A stretch of 46,051 bases of DNA from Streptomyces sp. H27-H5 (GTDB lineage Bacteria > Actinomycetota > Actinomycetes > Streptomycetales > Streptomycetaceae), in the NCBI RefSeq assembly GCF_026627505.1, contig NZ_JAPNLK010000067.1:1-46051 (forward strand). Reading direction: 5' to 3'. The notes under the pieces were generated by a model. It did not search any database, had not been told where the DNA came from, and saw only the letters and a program-made list of their open reading frames with translations. A program made the position numbers and the translations under genes. This document shows positions 1 to 7,686 of the stretch, piece by piece. How positions within the stretch are numbered: position 1 is the first letter of the stretch; every line of letters begins with the position of its first letter.

Positions 1-2
1 AC

Positions 3-89
3 TTCCTGCCCTCAGGCCTGCCCTTCGGCAGTCCCGAGGACTGCCTCGACTGCGCCTGCTACCTCTACCTCGGCGACCAGCCGACCTGA
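3..89 (+). CDS. 3' end of an unidentified protein (partial)
   Basis: An open frame enters from the left edge and ends at TGA 87-89. The visible 28 residues end in a Cys-rich stretch (CLDCACYLYL). I do not recognise the family. It stops only six bases before the IS-type end repeat at 96-127, so it may be the last gene of a mobile element lying to the left. It does not resemble the IS630 transposase C-terminus seen at the right window edge. Confidence 0.4.
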   Translation, partial: FLPSGLPFGSPEDCLDCACYLYLGDQPT

Positions 90-95
90 CCAACA

Positions 96-127
96 CCCCT
101 CCACGAACTTTCGCGGTGCAGCACTAG
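96..127. repeat. IS630-type terminal repeat, left copy
   Basis: These 32 bases are the inverted counterpart of 45926-45957 with one mismatch. The repeat ends in CTAG, and that CTA is the reverse-strand TAG stop of the DinB gene. At the right window edge the same repeat sits immediately downstream of an IS630-family transposase 3' end, so I read it as an insertion-sequence end. The element body would lie to the left of the window. Confidence 0.65.
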
Positions 128-633
128 CGCCGTTCCACCAGACCGCGGACGAACGCGGCCTGTCCCGCGTGCTGGAGGTCGTCGGAGAGCACGCTGACGA
201 GCCGCACCGCCAGGGTGACCGGTGGGTCCCAGCCCTCGTCGACGACCCGGTCCAGGTCGGCTGCCGCGAGGGAGCGCACGAACTCCAGGGTCCGTTCGTG
301 CACCGCGTCGTGGTAACCCAACAGGGCCCCGCCCGACTCGACCCTGACCTTGCCCACCTGGCTCGGAGTCTGCCCGTAGCCGGTGGCGTCGGCGGGCAGC
401 GGCAGGGCGAACCGATCCGCCCAGCCGCCCGTGTGCCACACCTGTTCCCCGCCCGCCGCGTCCGCCACGTGGTCGTCCTGCACCCGGGTCAGGTGCCAGA
501 CCAACCACGCCACGGAGTTCGCGGCCGGATCCACCCGCGCGTTCAGCTCATCGGCCGAGAGCCCGTCCACCACCTCGTGGACCACCTCCCGGACCCGCCC
601 GAACCCGTCGACGAGGATGTCGGTCCCCTTCAC
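124..633 (-). CDS. DinB/DUF664 family protein (possible thiol transferase)
   Basis: The 169-residue protein has the four-helix DinB layout. Three histidines are placed as in metal-binding members: H47 in WHL, the HDAVH stretch near 108-112, and H155 in DLQHAG. Actinobacterial members of this family are often annotated as mycothiol-dependent transferases, but the substrate cannot be read from sequence. The ATG at 633 gives a full-length domain. The TAG stop coincides with the CTAG of the left mobile-element end, so the element lies exactly at the gene's 3' boundary without truncating it visibly. Confidence 0.75.
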   Translation of the reverse strand: MKGTDILVDGFGRVREVVHEVVDGLSADELNARVDPAANSVAWLVWHLTRVQDDHVADAAGGEQVWHTGGWADRFALPLPADATGYGQTPSQVGKVRVESGGALLGYHDAVHERTLEFVRSLAAADLDRVVDEGWDPPVTLAVRLVSVLSDDLQHAGQAAFVRGLVERR

Positions 634-649
634 GGGGCGAGCCGTTCCA

Positions 650-838
650 CTAGCGGAGGTCCATGCCGGGGTCGTCCATCATGCGACCCTCCATCTCGCT
701 CTGCTCCTGGAGCCGGCGCGCCTTGTCCTGGAGGCGCGTGCGCTCCTGGGGGTCGGTCGACTTCTCGGCCGCCGCCTTCATCTCCTGGGCCTTGTCCCGC
801 AACTGCCGGGACCTGCCGGACTCACCTGCAACGCTCAT
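650..838 (-). CDS. Small charged helical protein (DUF6381-like)
   Basis: This 62-residue protein is rich in Lys, Arg, Glu and Gln and contains a heptad-like helix around DPQERTRLQDKARRLQEQSE. It resembles the small Streptomyces family often listed as DUF6381; its function is unknown. The start at ATG 838 is chosen because a strong ribosome site (AAGGAG) lies upstream, whereas the longer reading frame begins in non-coding sequence. It lies 16 bases upstream of the DinB gene on the same strand and may be co-transcribed with it. Confidence 0.7.
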   Translation of the reverse strand: MSVAGESGRSRQLRDKAQEMKAAAEKSTDPQERTRLQDKARRLQEQSEMEGRMMDDPGMDLR

Positions 839-927
839 GATCGCTCCTTGACTCTGTGGGGAGAGCGGGCGCAACCAGGCAATCAGCAGTCCGGCGCGCA
901 CGCATCTCGAAGGGTCGCGGCGCCGTT

Positions 928-1245
928 CTACTCGCCCGCGATGCCGGTGATCACGGGATCGCCCAACGGCGCGGTCTCCTGGTTCAGGCCGACTCCGCTC
1001 AGCGCCGACGAGGCGAGCTCCCGCGCCGCGGCCTGGGCCTCCTTGGTCGTGGCGGCCTCGACCTCCAAGTGCAGGCTGAACGCGGACGAGCCCGAGTAGA
1101 ACGACAGGATGTCCAGATCCTCCTTGACGCCGAGATCGGTGCCGCGCGGATCCGCCGGTCGCAGCGCGCGCACCAGTCGGGTGCGGGCCTCGGGCGACAG
1201 CTCCGTGAGCAGGGTGCCGGGAATGGTGACGACGTAGACGGTCAT
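928..1245 (-). CDS. Hypothetical protein, 105 aa
   Basis: This is a soluble protein of 105 residues with an alternating beta/helix pattern (MTVYVVTIPGTLLTELSPEA). Its codon use is typical for the region. The start ATG 1243-1245 is the only methionine start before the frame opens out. No catalytic motif is visible and I do not recognise the family. It could be a small stress or regulatory protein, but nothing here supports a specific role. Confidence 0.6.
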   Translation of the reverse strand: MTVYVVTIPGTLLTELSPEARTRLVRALRPADPRGTDLGVKEDLDILSFYSGSSAFSLHLEVEAATTKEAQAAARELASSALSGVGLNQETAPLGDPVITGIAGE

Positions 1246-1428
1246 GTCACAGCGCTTGCCCGCGACTCGCCGGGGGAATCGTCACCGGCGCGCCGGCCCC
1301 CCGTTTGCCGGCCCCGAATGGCGCAGTGCGCCGATGTGCCGGTGAATGTGACCAGGCGTGCGCAGCCCATGACGCACGATGACCGGCTCGCGAGGTGTAG
1401 ACCCGCGTGTCGGCGAACGGAGCTTTCC

Positions 1429-2391
1429 ATGAATGACCCCATAACCCTCGCGGCCACCGACCACGAAGACCGCCACGAGGTCCCCGACACCCAGGACCGG
1501 CACGACGATTCGACCGGTCCCGGACACCCCCCGCCCGCCCCGGCCGTCCCCGCCGAGGAGCCGCACACGGAACCCGTACAGACCCTGCTGGAGACGGCGG
1601 CGACGTGCAGGCCCGTGGAGGAGGTCACCGAGCTGGTGAGCCTCCTGAAGCGGACCGGACAGCAACCCGACGTCGGACACGCGGCACTTCGGGCGGCCGC
1701 GGTCTCCCGGCCGGTCGACGAGGTGGGGCGGATGGTCGCCCTGCTCGGCGAACCCCCGCACGGTGACGTCGACGCCGACGTCACGCTGCGCGCCGCCGCC
1801 GTCGGCCGGTCCATCGAGGACGTGGCCCTGCTGGCCGGCTACCTCGACACCGACCGGGGCGACCGGGCCGAGGCCCCTGCCGGCCCCACGCCGCACGCCC
1901 GACCCCCGGCCGCCCAACCTCCGGCCGACCACCACCCGGCACCTCACCGGGAGCGGCCGCCGGTGACCCGGCCCGAGCCCCGCCCCCCCGCCCCGCGCGC
2001 CGGGGGCGCGCTGCGCCACGTGCTGCGCTGGCCGGTGGCCGCCGCGCTGCTCCTGTGCGGCGTCCTGCACCTGCCGGGGGACCCGGGGGCCCTGTCCGTC
2101 CTCGGACCGGGCGACGTACCGCCCCTCGCGGTCGCGTTCCTCTGCCTGGTGGCCGGGGGACTGCTGATGGCGCGTGACACCCCGGCGGTGTGGCGGACCG
2201 GGGCCGTGACGGCCCTCGCGGTCGTGGCGCTGCACGTGGTCGCGGGGATCGCGCTCGTCGACCCCCTGGAGGGCTCGCTCGGCGGCCTGCACGCCTGGGC
2301 GGGCGTCACCACGGTGCTCTGCGCGGGCGCCGGCGCGGTGCTCGCGGGCGTGGCGCTGATGTACCGGCCCAAGCGGGTCGACGGGGTCTGA
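1429..2391 (+). CDS. Membrane protein with three helical repeats
   Basis: This is a 320-residue protein. Residues 54-140 contain three related units of about 33 residues, recognisable by the cores CRPVEEVTELVSLL, SRPVDEVGRMVALL and GRSIEDVALLAGYL. A Pro-rich linker (145-205) follows, then four hydrophobic segments (about 208-310) ending in a short basic tail. The start ATG 1429 follows a GGAG and begins where coding character begins; the open frame extends far upstream but in unlikely composition. The repeats look like a cytoplasmic protein-interaction module tethered to the membrane. No enzymatic motif is present. Confidence 0.75.
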   Translation: MNDPITLAATDHEDRHEVPDTQDRHDDSTGPGHPPPAPAVPAEEPHTEPVQTLLETAATCRPVEEVTELVSLLKRTGQQPDVGHAALRAAAVSRPVDEVGRMVALLGEPPHGDVDADVTLRAAAVGRSIEDVALLAGYLDTDRGDRAEAPAGPTPHARPPAAQPPADHHPAPHRERPPVTRPEPRPPAPRAGGALRHVLRWPVAAALLLCGVLHLPGDPGALSVLGPGDVPPLAVAFLCLVAGGLLMARDTPAVWRTGAVTALAVVALHVVAGIALVDPLEGSLGGLHAWAGVTTVLCAGAGAVLAGVALMYRPKRVDGV

Positions 2392-2403
2392 CCCGAGGAA
2401 GCG

Positions 2404-2431
2404 GGGCCCCGGCGGACCACCGCCGGGGCCC
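2404..2431 (+). terminator. Hairpin terminator after membrane protein
   Basis: A 12-bp perfect GC-rich stem (2404-2415 pairing with 2420-2431) with a four-base loop begins 13 bases after the stop codon. It has no T-run, as is usual in Streptomyces. Confidence 0.7.
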
Positions 2432-2467
2432 TCCCGCGTGCACGGCCCCCGGCCCGGCCTAGGCCGG

Positions 2468-2617
2468 CTCTTTCGGATCTTGCCGGGGCCGCGGCGCCCG
2501 GTACCGCCCCTGCCGGCGTTGTCGGGGCACACGAGTACGGCCGGTAAACGGGCGCCCCTCCGCCTTGCCAGGCACGGCACCGGACACCGCGGCCCGGACC
2601 GACAAGATCCGAAAGAG
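2468..2617. repeat. 150-bp inverted-repeat element (MITE-like)
   Basis: The outer 15 bases (CTCTTTCGGATCTTG) recur perfectly inverted at 2603-2617. The similarity continues inward for about 50 bases on each side with one short gap, so the whole 150 bp can fold on itself. It holds no credible gene. Its right end lies five bases from the stop codon of the flavoprotein gene. It could be a miniature transposable element or an unusually long terminator. No clear target duplication is visible. Confidence 0.55.
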
Positions 2618-2622
2618 ACGAC

Positions 2623-3648
2623 CTACGCGAGCAGGTTCACCCCGCGGGTGAACACCCCGGGCAGGCGGGCGGCCAGCGGCACGATCCGCCGGGCCAGCCC
2701 CGGCCGCGCCCGGGCCCACACCAGGGACCCGGTGAGCGCGCGGTAGCTCCGCGACAGATCCCGCCAGGCCCGCTCGTACTCCTGGGGCCGGCCGGCGGAC
2801 ACGCACCGCACGAGTTCCCCGGCCGCCGTCACCGCCAGGGTGAGTCCCTCCCCGGTGAGCGCGTCCACGTACCCGGCGGCGTCCCCGACGAACAGCACCC
2901 GCCCGGCGACCCGGGTGAGGGCGCCCTGCCGCAACGGCCCCGCTCCCCGGACCGGCGCCTCGGGCGCCTGCGGCAACCGCGCCGACAGGACCGGGAACCG
3001 CGCGAGCTGGACGTCGAACGGCGCCTGTTCCGAGGTCAGTACCGCCACCCCCACCCGATCGGGCCCGAGCGGGGTCACGTACGCCTCGGACCGGGCCGAC
3101 CAGTGCACTTCCACCAGGTCGCTCCACGGCTCCACCGCGTAGTGGCGCCGCAGTCCGTACCGGACCGGCCGGCCGGGCACGACCGGCGCGGACAGGCCCA
3201 GCCCGCGCCGGACGGGCGAGTGCAGTCCGTCGGCGGCCACCAGGTAGCGGGCGGTCAGCCCCGCCGCGCTGACCCGGTGTGCGTCCTGGCGCACCTCGGT
3301 CACCCGCCGGGGGAGCACCCGCACGCCCAGGGCGGCGGCCCGTTCGGCGAGGGCCGCCTGGAGGTCGGTACGCCGGGCCCCGCGCCCGGGGCCGGCGCGG
3401 AACAGCCCTTCCGCGCGGAGCCCGCTGACGCCGTCCACGTACCGGATCCCCCGGAACGGCCGGCCCGCCACCGGTACGCCCAGCTCCTCCAGTCGCCGCA
3501 CCGCGGTGGGCATCAGCCCCTCCCCGCACGCCTTGTCGATCGGCGTGGGCCGGGGCTCCAGCACCACCACCTCCAGCCCGGCCAGCGCCCCGTGGATGGC
3601 CGTCGCCAGCCCCGCCGGACCACCGCCCGCCACGAGCAGGTCGATCAC
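2623..3648 (-). CDS. srsC: FAD-dependent oxidoreductase (SrsC-like / geranylgeranyl-reductase family)
   Basis: A 341-residue flavoprotein. It begins with a Rossmann FAD motif (LLVAGGGPAGLATAIHGA) and has the second FAD signature VLFVGDAAGYVDALTGEG near residue 265. The fold is the p-hydroxybenzoate-hydroxylase / geranylgeranyl-reductase type. The GTG start at 3648 overlaps the stop of the upstream methyltransferase-type gene by four bases, which indicates translational coupling. In Streptomyces griseus the srsABC operon pairs a type III PKS with a methyltransferase and a flavoprotein hydroxylase to make phenolic lipids. The gene order here matches that, so hydroxylation of an alkylresorcinol is the favoured role; a reductase acting on an isoprenoid is the alternative. 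Confidence 0.75.
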   Translation of the reverse strand: MIDLLVAGGGPAGLATAIHGALAGLEVVVLEPRPTPIDKACGEGLMPTAVRRLEELGVPVAGRPFRGIRYVDGVSGLRAEGLFRAGPGRGARRTDLQAALAERAAALGVRVLPRRVTEVRQDAHRVSAAGLTARYLVAADGLHSPVRRGLGLSAPVVPGRPVRYGLRRHYAVEPWSDLVEVHWSARSEAYVTPLGPDRVGVAVLTSEQAPFDVQLARFPVLSARLPQAPEAPVRGAGPLRQGALTRVAGRVLFVGDAAGYVDALTGEGLTLAVTAAGELVRCVSAGRPQEYERAWRDLSRSYRALTGSLVWARARPGLARRIVPLAARLPGVFTRGVNLLA

Positions 3649-4190
3649 GACGCGGAGCCCACGAGCGGGGTCGTCGTACGGGCCCGGGTGAGCGCCGTGT
3701 CCTCGCAGCGGATCCGCACCCGCAGCAGCAGCGCGTTGAGCACGGTGAAACCGGCAGCGGTCAGCCAGGCGCAGTGCACCAGCGGCAGCGCGAGTCCCTC
3801 GACCACCACGGCCACGTAGTTGGGGTGGCTCAACACCCGGTACGCCCCCGCCGCGACCAGGGGCAGGCCGGGAACGACGAGCACCCTGGTGTTCCAGCGG
3901 GGGCCGAGGGTGGCGATGCACCACCAGCGCAGGCCCTGCGCGGCCACCACCAGTGCGAGCGCCGGCCAGCCCACCGCGGGCAGGAACGGCCGGTCGGCCG
4001 CCCACGGTTCGACCGCGCACCCGACCAGCAGCGCGGTGTGCAGGGCGACCATGGCCGGATAGTGGCCGCGGCCGTACTCCCGGGCGCCGCGCGCCAGGCT
4101 CCAGGCGGCGTTGCGCCGGGCCACGAGCAGCTCGGCGAGCCGTTCGACGGCGACCAGGGCGAGGATCGACAGGTACAGGTTCATCGTCAT
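3645..4190 (-). CDS. srsB: Isoprenylcysteine carboxyl methyltransferase-family protein (SrsB-like)
   Basis: An integral membrane protein of 181 residues with about four to five hydrophobic segments. Near its end is the conserved ICMT core: GAYRVLSHPNYVAVVVEG, with the His-Pro-Asn-Tyr characteristic of the SAM-binding site. It lies between a type III PKS and an FAD oxidoreductase with minimal spacing (7 bases and a 4-base overlap). By analogy with SrsB it would O-methylate the resorcinol/phenolic lipid made by the PKS. The start at ATG 4190 could equally be the internal Met two codons later. Confidence 0.78.
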   Translation of the reverse strand: MTMNLYLSILALVAVERLAELLVARRNAAWSLARGAREYGRGHYPAMVALHTALLVGCAVEPWAADRPFLPAVGWPALALVVAAQGLRWWCIATLGPRWNTRVLVVPGLPLVAAGAYRVLSHPNYVAVVVEGLALPLVHCAWLTAAGFTVLNALLLRVRIRCEDTALTRARTTTPLVGSAS

Positions 4191-4197
4191 GAGGGGA

Positions 4198-5259
4198 TCA
4201 CCAGCGCAGGAGGACGAGTTCGGAGGCGAAGCCCGGGCCGAAGGCGATCATGAGCCCGGTGGATCCCGGCGGGGGCGGCCCGGCGGCCTGGATCCCGCCG
4301 AGGATGTGCAGGACCGAGGCGGAGGAGAGGTTGCCCGCCTCGGCCAGGGACCCCCGGCTCGCCGCGAGGGCGGCGTCCGGCAGGCCCAACGTCTCGGCGA
4401 GGACGTCGAGGATCCGCGGACCTCCCGGGTGGCAGATCCAGGCGTCGACGTCGGACGGCTTCAGGTCGTGCCCGGCGAGGAAGGTCTCGACCTCCTCCAC
4501 CACGTGCAGCCGGACCAGATCGGGGAGTTCCCGCCCCAGCACCATCCGGAAGCCCCAGTGACCGATGTCCCAGCCCAGCAGGTCCTCGGTCCCCGGATAC
4601 AGGCGGCTGCGGGAGGCCACCACCGAGGGCCCGGCGCCGGTCTCGTACAGCGGATGGTCGCGGCCCACCGCCAGCAGCGCCCCGGCGCCGTCCCCGAAGA
4701 GGGCCCCCGCGACGAGGTTCGCCATCGAGGTGTCGGTGGGCTGGAGGGTGAGGGAGCACAGCTCGGTCGACAGCAACACGCCCGCGTCCGCGGGCCGGCC
4801 GGTCAGCTGGTCGTGCAGGTGGCCGAGCCCGGCGGCGCCCGCCGCGCAGCCCAGGCCGAACAGCGGCATCCGTTTCACGTCGGGGCGCAACCCGCTCCGG
4901 CCGGCGATCCGGGCCTCCAGCGAGGGCGTCGCCAGTCCGGTCACCGTCGTGGACATCACCAGATCGAGGTCCCCGGCCGGCAGACCGCCCTCGGCGAGAA
5001 CGAGTTCGAGGGCACGTGTGCCGAGTTCGAGCGCGGCGACGAGGAAGGCGGCGTTCGTGGTGCCGAAGTCGTTCGACGGCCCGTAGCGCTCCAGGGGGAG
5101 CGCGAGATGGCGGCTGTCCACCCGAACCGACTCGTGGACGCGGCGCAGCAGCGCCGTGTCCGCGCCCGGCGGAAGGAAACGGGCCAAGGCCTCGGTGATC
5201 TCCGACTGCCGGTACCGATGGGGCGGGAACACGCTGCTCACTGCCAGGACACGTGTCAT
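4198..5259 (-). CDS. srsA: Type III polyketide synthase (SrsA-like alkylresorcinol/pyrone synthase)
   Basis: This 353-residue chalcone-synthase-fold enzyme condenses an acyl starter with malonyl extender units. The catalytic triad is visible: Cys138 in GLGCAAGAAGL, His277 in ICHPGGP and Asn310 in GNLSSAS. The start ATG 5259 is preceded six bases upstream by a TATGTT hexamer, which fits a leaderless transcript; the longer frame reads into the divergent promoter. It is the first gene of a three-gene operon with an ICMT-type methyltransferase and a flavoprotein, the srsABC arrangement for phenolic lipids. The substrate chain length cannot be deduced. THN synthase (RppA) is less likely because no P450 or cupin follows. 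Confidence 0.85.
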   Translation of the reverse strand: MTRVLAVSSVFPPHRYRQSEITEALARFLPPGADTALLRRVHESVRVDSRHLALPLERYGPSNDFGTTNAAFLVAALELGTRALELVLAEGGLPAGDLDLVMSTTVTGLATPSLEARIAGRSGLRPDVKRMPLFGLGCAAGAAGLGHLHDQLTGRPADAGVLLSTELCSLTLQPTDTSMANLVAGALFGDGAGALLAVGRDHPLYETGAGPSVVASRSRLYPGTEDLLGWDIGHWGFRMVLGRELPDLVRLHVVEEVETFLAGHDLKPSDVDAWICHPGGPRILDVLAETLGLPDAALAASRGSLAEAGNLSSASVLHILGGIQAAGPPPPGSTGLMIAFGPGFASELVLLRW

Positions 5260-5338
5260 TGACCCAACATAGGGAACAACTGACATTTCGTAAGGAATCA
5301 GGCTAACCGGGCGTGCCGTGGCCGCATAGCGTGTCGTC

Positions 5339-6208
5339 GTGACCGTCACCCGAGCGACCCCGCCCGCCGTACGAACCCCCGCGCGGCCGCGCGCCGCGGC
5401 CCGGACGGTCGGCCTCCTGGCGGCCTGCCACCCCGTGCCGGCGGCCGCCGTGACCCTCTTCACGGCCGCCCTCGCCCTGGCCGCCGGGCGGGGGCCCGCC
5501 GGCTGCGCGGTCGCGGCCGGCGCGGTCGCGGCGGGTCAACTCTCCGTGGGCTGGAGCAACGACCGCGCCGACCTGCGCCGCGACCTGACCACGGGGCGGC
5601 GGGACAAGCCGCTGGTCGCGGGCTCCGTACGGCCCTCCTCGGTGTCCGTCGCCGCGTTCGTGGCGCTGCTGGTGTGCGTTCCGTTGTCCCTGGCCTCGGG
5701 CGTCCTCGCCGGCGTCGTGCACCTGGTCGCGGTCGCCGCCGCCTGGGGCTACAACCTGCGGCTCAAGAGCACGGTCGTGTCCTGGGCGCCGTACGCCCTC
5801 GCCTTCGGCCTGCTTCCGGCCTTCGTCACGCTCGGCCTGCCGGGATCACCGTGGCCGCCGGTCTGGCTCACCGGCGCCGCCGCGCTGCTCGGCGCCGGGG
5901 CGCACTTCGCGAACGTGCTGCCCGACATCGCCGACGACCTCGCCACCGGCGTCACGGGACTGCCCCAACGGCTCGGCGCCCGGGCCTCGGCGGCGGTCGC
6001 CGGGCTGCTCCTGCTCGGTGCGACCACGGCCCTGGTCACCGGCCCGCCGGGGCCGGTGAGCGCGTACGGCCGGGGGCTGCTCGCGCTCACGGTCCTGCTG
6101 GTGGCCGGCACCTGCCGGGCCGGCGGCCGCGTGCCGTTCCTCGGCGCGCTGGCGGTCGCCGCCGCCGACGTGGCGCTGCTGTTGGTGCGGGGCGCCGGCC
6201 TCGGCTGA
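5339..6208 (+). CDS. UbiA-family prenyltransferase
   Basis: A polytopic membrane protein of 289 residues with seven to nine hydrophobic segments. The first Asp-rich motif is WSNDRADLRRDLTTGRRDKP (about residues 70-90) and the second is LPDIADDLATG near 197-207; both are signatures of UbiA prenyl-diphosphate-using enzymes. The GTG start lies 79 bases from the divergent PKS gene. No ribosome site is obvious, while a CATAGC-like -10 lies upstream, so translation may be leaderless. Sharing a promoter region with the srs-like operon suggests a role in prenylating or otherwise tailoring the same lipid quinol. That link is an inference. Confidence 0.8.
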   Translation: MTVTRATPPAVRTPARPRAAARTVGLLAACHPVPAAAVTLFTAALALAAGRGPAGCAVAAGAVAAGQLSVGWSNDRADLRRDLTTGRRDKPLVAGSVRPSSVSVAAFVALLVCVPLSLASGVLAGVVHLVAVAAAWGYNLRLKSTVVSWAPYALAFGLLPAFVTLGLPGSPWPPVWLTGAAALLGAGAHFANVLPDIADDLATGVTGLPQRLGARASAAVAGLLLLGATTALVTGPPGPVSAYGRGLLALTVLLVAGTCRAGGRVPFLGALAVAAADVALLLVRGAGLG

Positions 6209-6213
6209 ACCGC

Positions 6214-7575
6214 TCAGCCCTTGGCCCGCAGGGACTCCGTGTGCTTGCGGACCTGCTCGGGGGAGAGGTAGGCGTCGGTGTGCTCGAAGTCCTTCAGGGT
6301 GGCGGCCCGCTGGTCCAGGAAGCCGGTGCGCACGAAGTCGTCCCCAGCGACCGCGTTGATCAGCCAGTTCGTCAGCACCCGGGTCTTGGCCACGTTGGTC
6401 CGCAGCGCCGACCAGTGGTAGCCGCGGGCCACCGCCTGCGCGGGCAGGCCGTGCAGTTCGATGCCGAGCGGCTTGGAGACCGCGTCCCGGCCGCCGAGGT
6501 CCACCACCAGCCCCAGGTCCTTGTGCACGTAGGGACGAAGGGGTTGGTTGCGCAGCGTGGCGATGACACTGTCCGCGACGGCCTTGCCCTGGCGCATGGC
6601 GTGCTGCGCGGTCGGCGGGCACAGCGCGTCGCCGCCCTTCGTCACGTCCGGTACGGCCGCCGCGTCCCCGAGGGCGAACACGCCGTCGACCCCGGGCACC
6701 GTCAACTCCGGGCGCACGACCAGCCGGCCCTTGAGCGTCTCCGCGCCCAGGGTCGCCATGAGCGGGCTCGCGGCGACGCCGGCCGTCCAGATCAGGGTCC
6801 GACTGGGCAGCACCCGGCCGTCGGTGAGCGTCACCTTCTCGGCGTTCACCTCGCTCACCGAGACGCCGAGGGACACCTCGATCCCGCGCCGGCGCAGGAT
6901 GTCCAGGGCGACCGTGCCGAGCTTGTCGCCGAGTTCCGGCATCAGCTTCGGCGCGAGGTCGACCAGGTGCCACTTGATCTGCCGGGGATCCAGCCGCGGG
7001 TAGCGGGTGGCCGCGTGCCGTGTGAGGCGGTTGAGGCAGGCGGCCGTCTCCGTGCCCGCGTACCCGCCGCCCACCACCACGAACTGGAGCCGGGAGGCGC
7101 GTTCGGCCTCGTCCTGGCTGGCGTCCGCCAGGTCGAGCTGGGCGATCACGTGGTCGCGCAGGTACACGGCCTCCGCGAGGGTCTTCATGCCCCGGGCGTG
7201 GTCCACCAGCCCGGGGATGTCGAAGGTGCGGGTGATGCTGCCGGGGGCCAGCACGAGGAGGTCGTAGGGCTGGTCCACGGTCTCACCCGTGATCTTCCGG
7301 ATGACGCAGACCTTGGCCCTGGTGTCCACGCCGATCGCCCCGCCCGGGATGATCCGCGTCCGGTGCTTGTTGCTGCGCCGCAGGGAGACGGCGACCGACT
7401 GCGGGGTCAGCACGCCGGCGGCGACCTGGGGGAGCAGGGGCAGGTACAACTGGTAGGAGGCGGGCGTGACCAGTGAGATCTCCGCCTCGGCCGGGGACAG
7501 ACGGCGCTCCAGCCGCCGTACGCACGCGACCCCGGCGAAGCCGGCGCCCACAACGAGGATCCTCGATCGCGACAC
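6214..7575 (-). CDS. ndh: Type II NADH dehydrogenase (NDH-2)
   Basis: A 453-residue pyridine nucleotide-disulfide oxidoreductase of the single-subunit NDH-2 type, which passes electrons from NADH to menaquinone at the membrane face. The FAD motif ILVVGAGFAGVACVRRLE opens the protein. The NAD motif VVVGGGYAGTETAACLN lies near 165, and the second FAD contact GVFALGDAAAVPD near 305. The GTG start at 7575 follows GAAGGGA at good spacing. It converges with the UbiA gene, the two stops being five bases apart. No operon partner is apparent. Confidence 0.88.
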   Translation of the reverse strand: MSRSRILVVGAGFAGVACVRRLERRLSPAEAEISLVTPASYQLYLPLLPQVAAGVLTPQSVAVSLRRSNKHRTRIIPGGAIGVDTRAKVCVIRKITGETVDQPYDLLVLAPGSITRTFDIPGLVDHARGMKTLAEAVYLRDHVIAQLDLADASQDEAERASRLQFVVVGGGYAGTETAACLNRLTRHAATRYPRLDPRQIKWHLVDLAPKLMPELGDKLGTVALDILRRRGIEVSLGVSVSEVNAEKVTLTDGRVLPSRTLIWTAGVAASPLMATLGAETLKGRLVVRPELTVPGVDGVFALGDAAAVPDVTKGGDALCPPTAQHAMRQGKAVADSVIATLRNQPLRPYVHKDLGLVVDLGGRDAVSKPLGIELHGLPAQAVARGYHWSALRTNVAKTRVLTNWLINAVAGDDFVRTGFLDQRAATLKDFEHTDAYLSPEQVRKHTESLRAKG

Positions 7576-7686
7576 GGTGTACGTCCCTTCGCAGTGCGGT
7601 GGTTCCGTGCCCGGTCGTCTGCCCCGCGCGCGCGGTCCATGCACATCCGTTTCCGGACGGTGCGGTCGCGACGGCGGGTTCCGAGG

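Noticed and set aside
856..1428. 5' extension of the membrane-protein frame
   Set aside because: The extension lies opposite the 105-aa reverse gene, has Arg/Gln-rich shadow composition, and a good start with ribosome site exists at 1429.
4198..5259. RppA-type tetrahydroxynaphthalene synthase
   Set aside because: The neighbours are a methyltransferase and flavoprotein in srsABC order; there is no P450 or quinone-forming monooxygenase partner typical of rppA loci.
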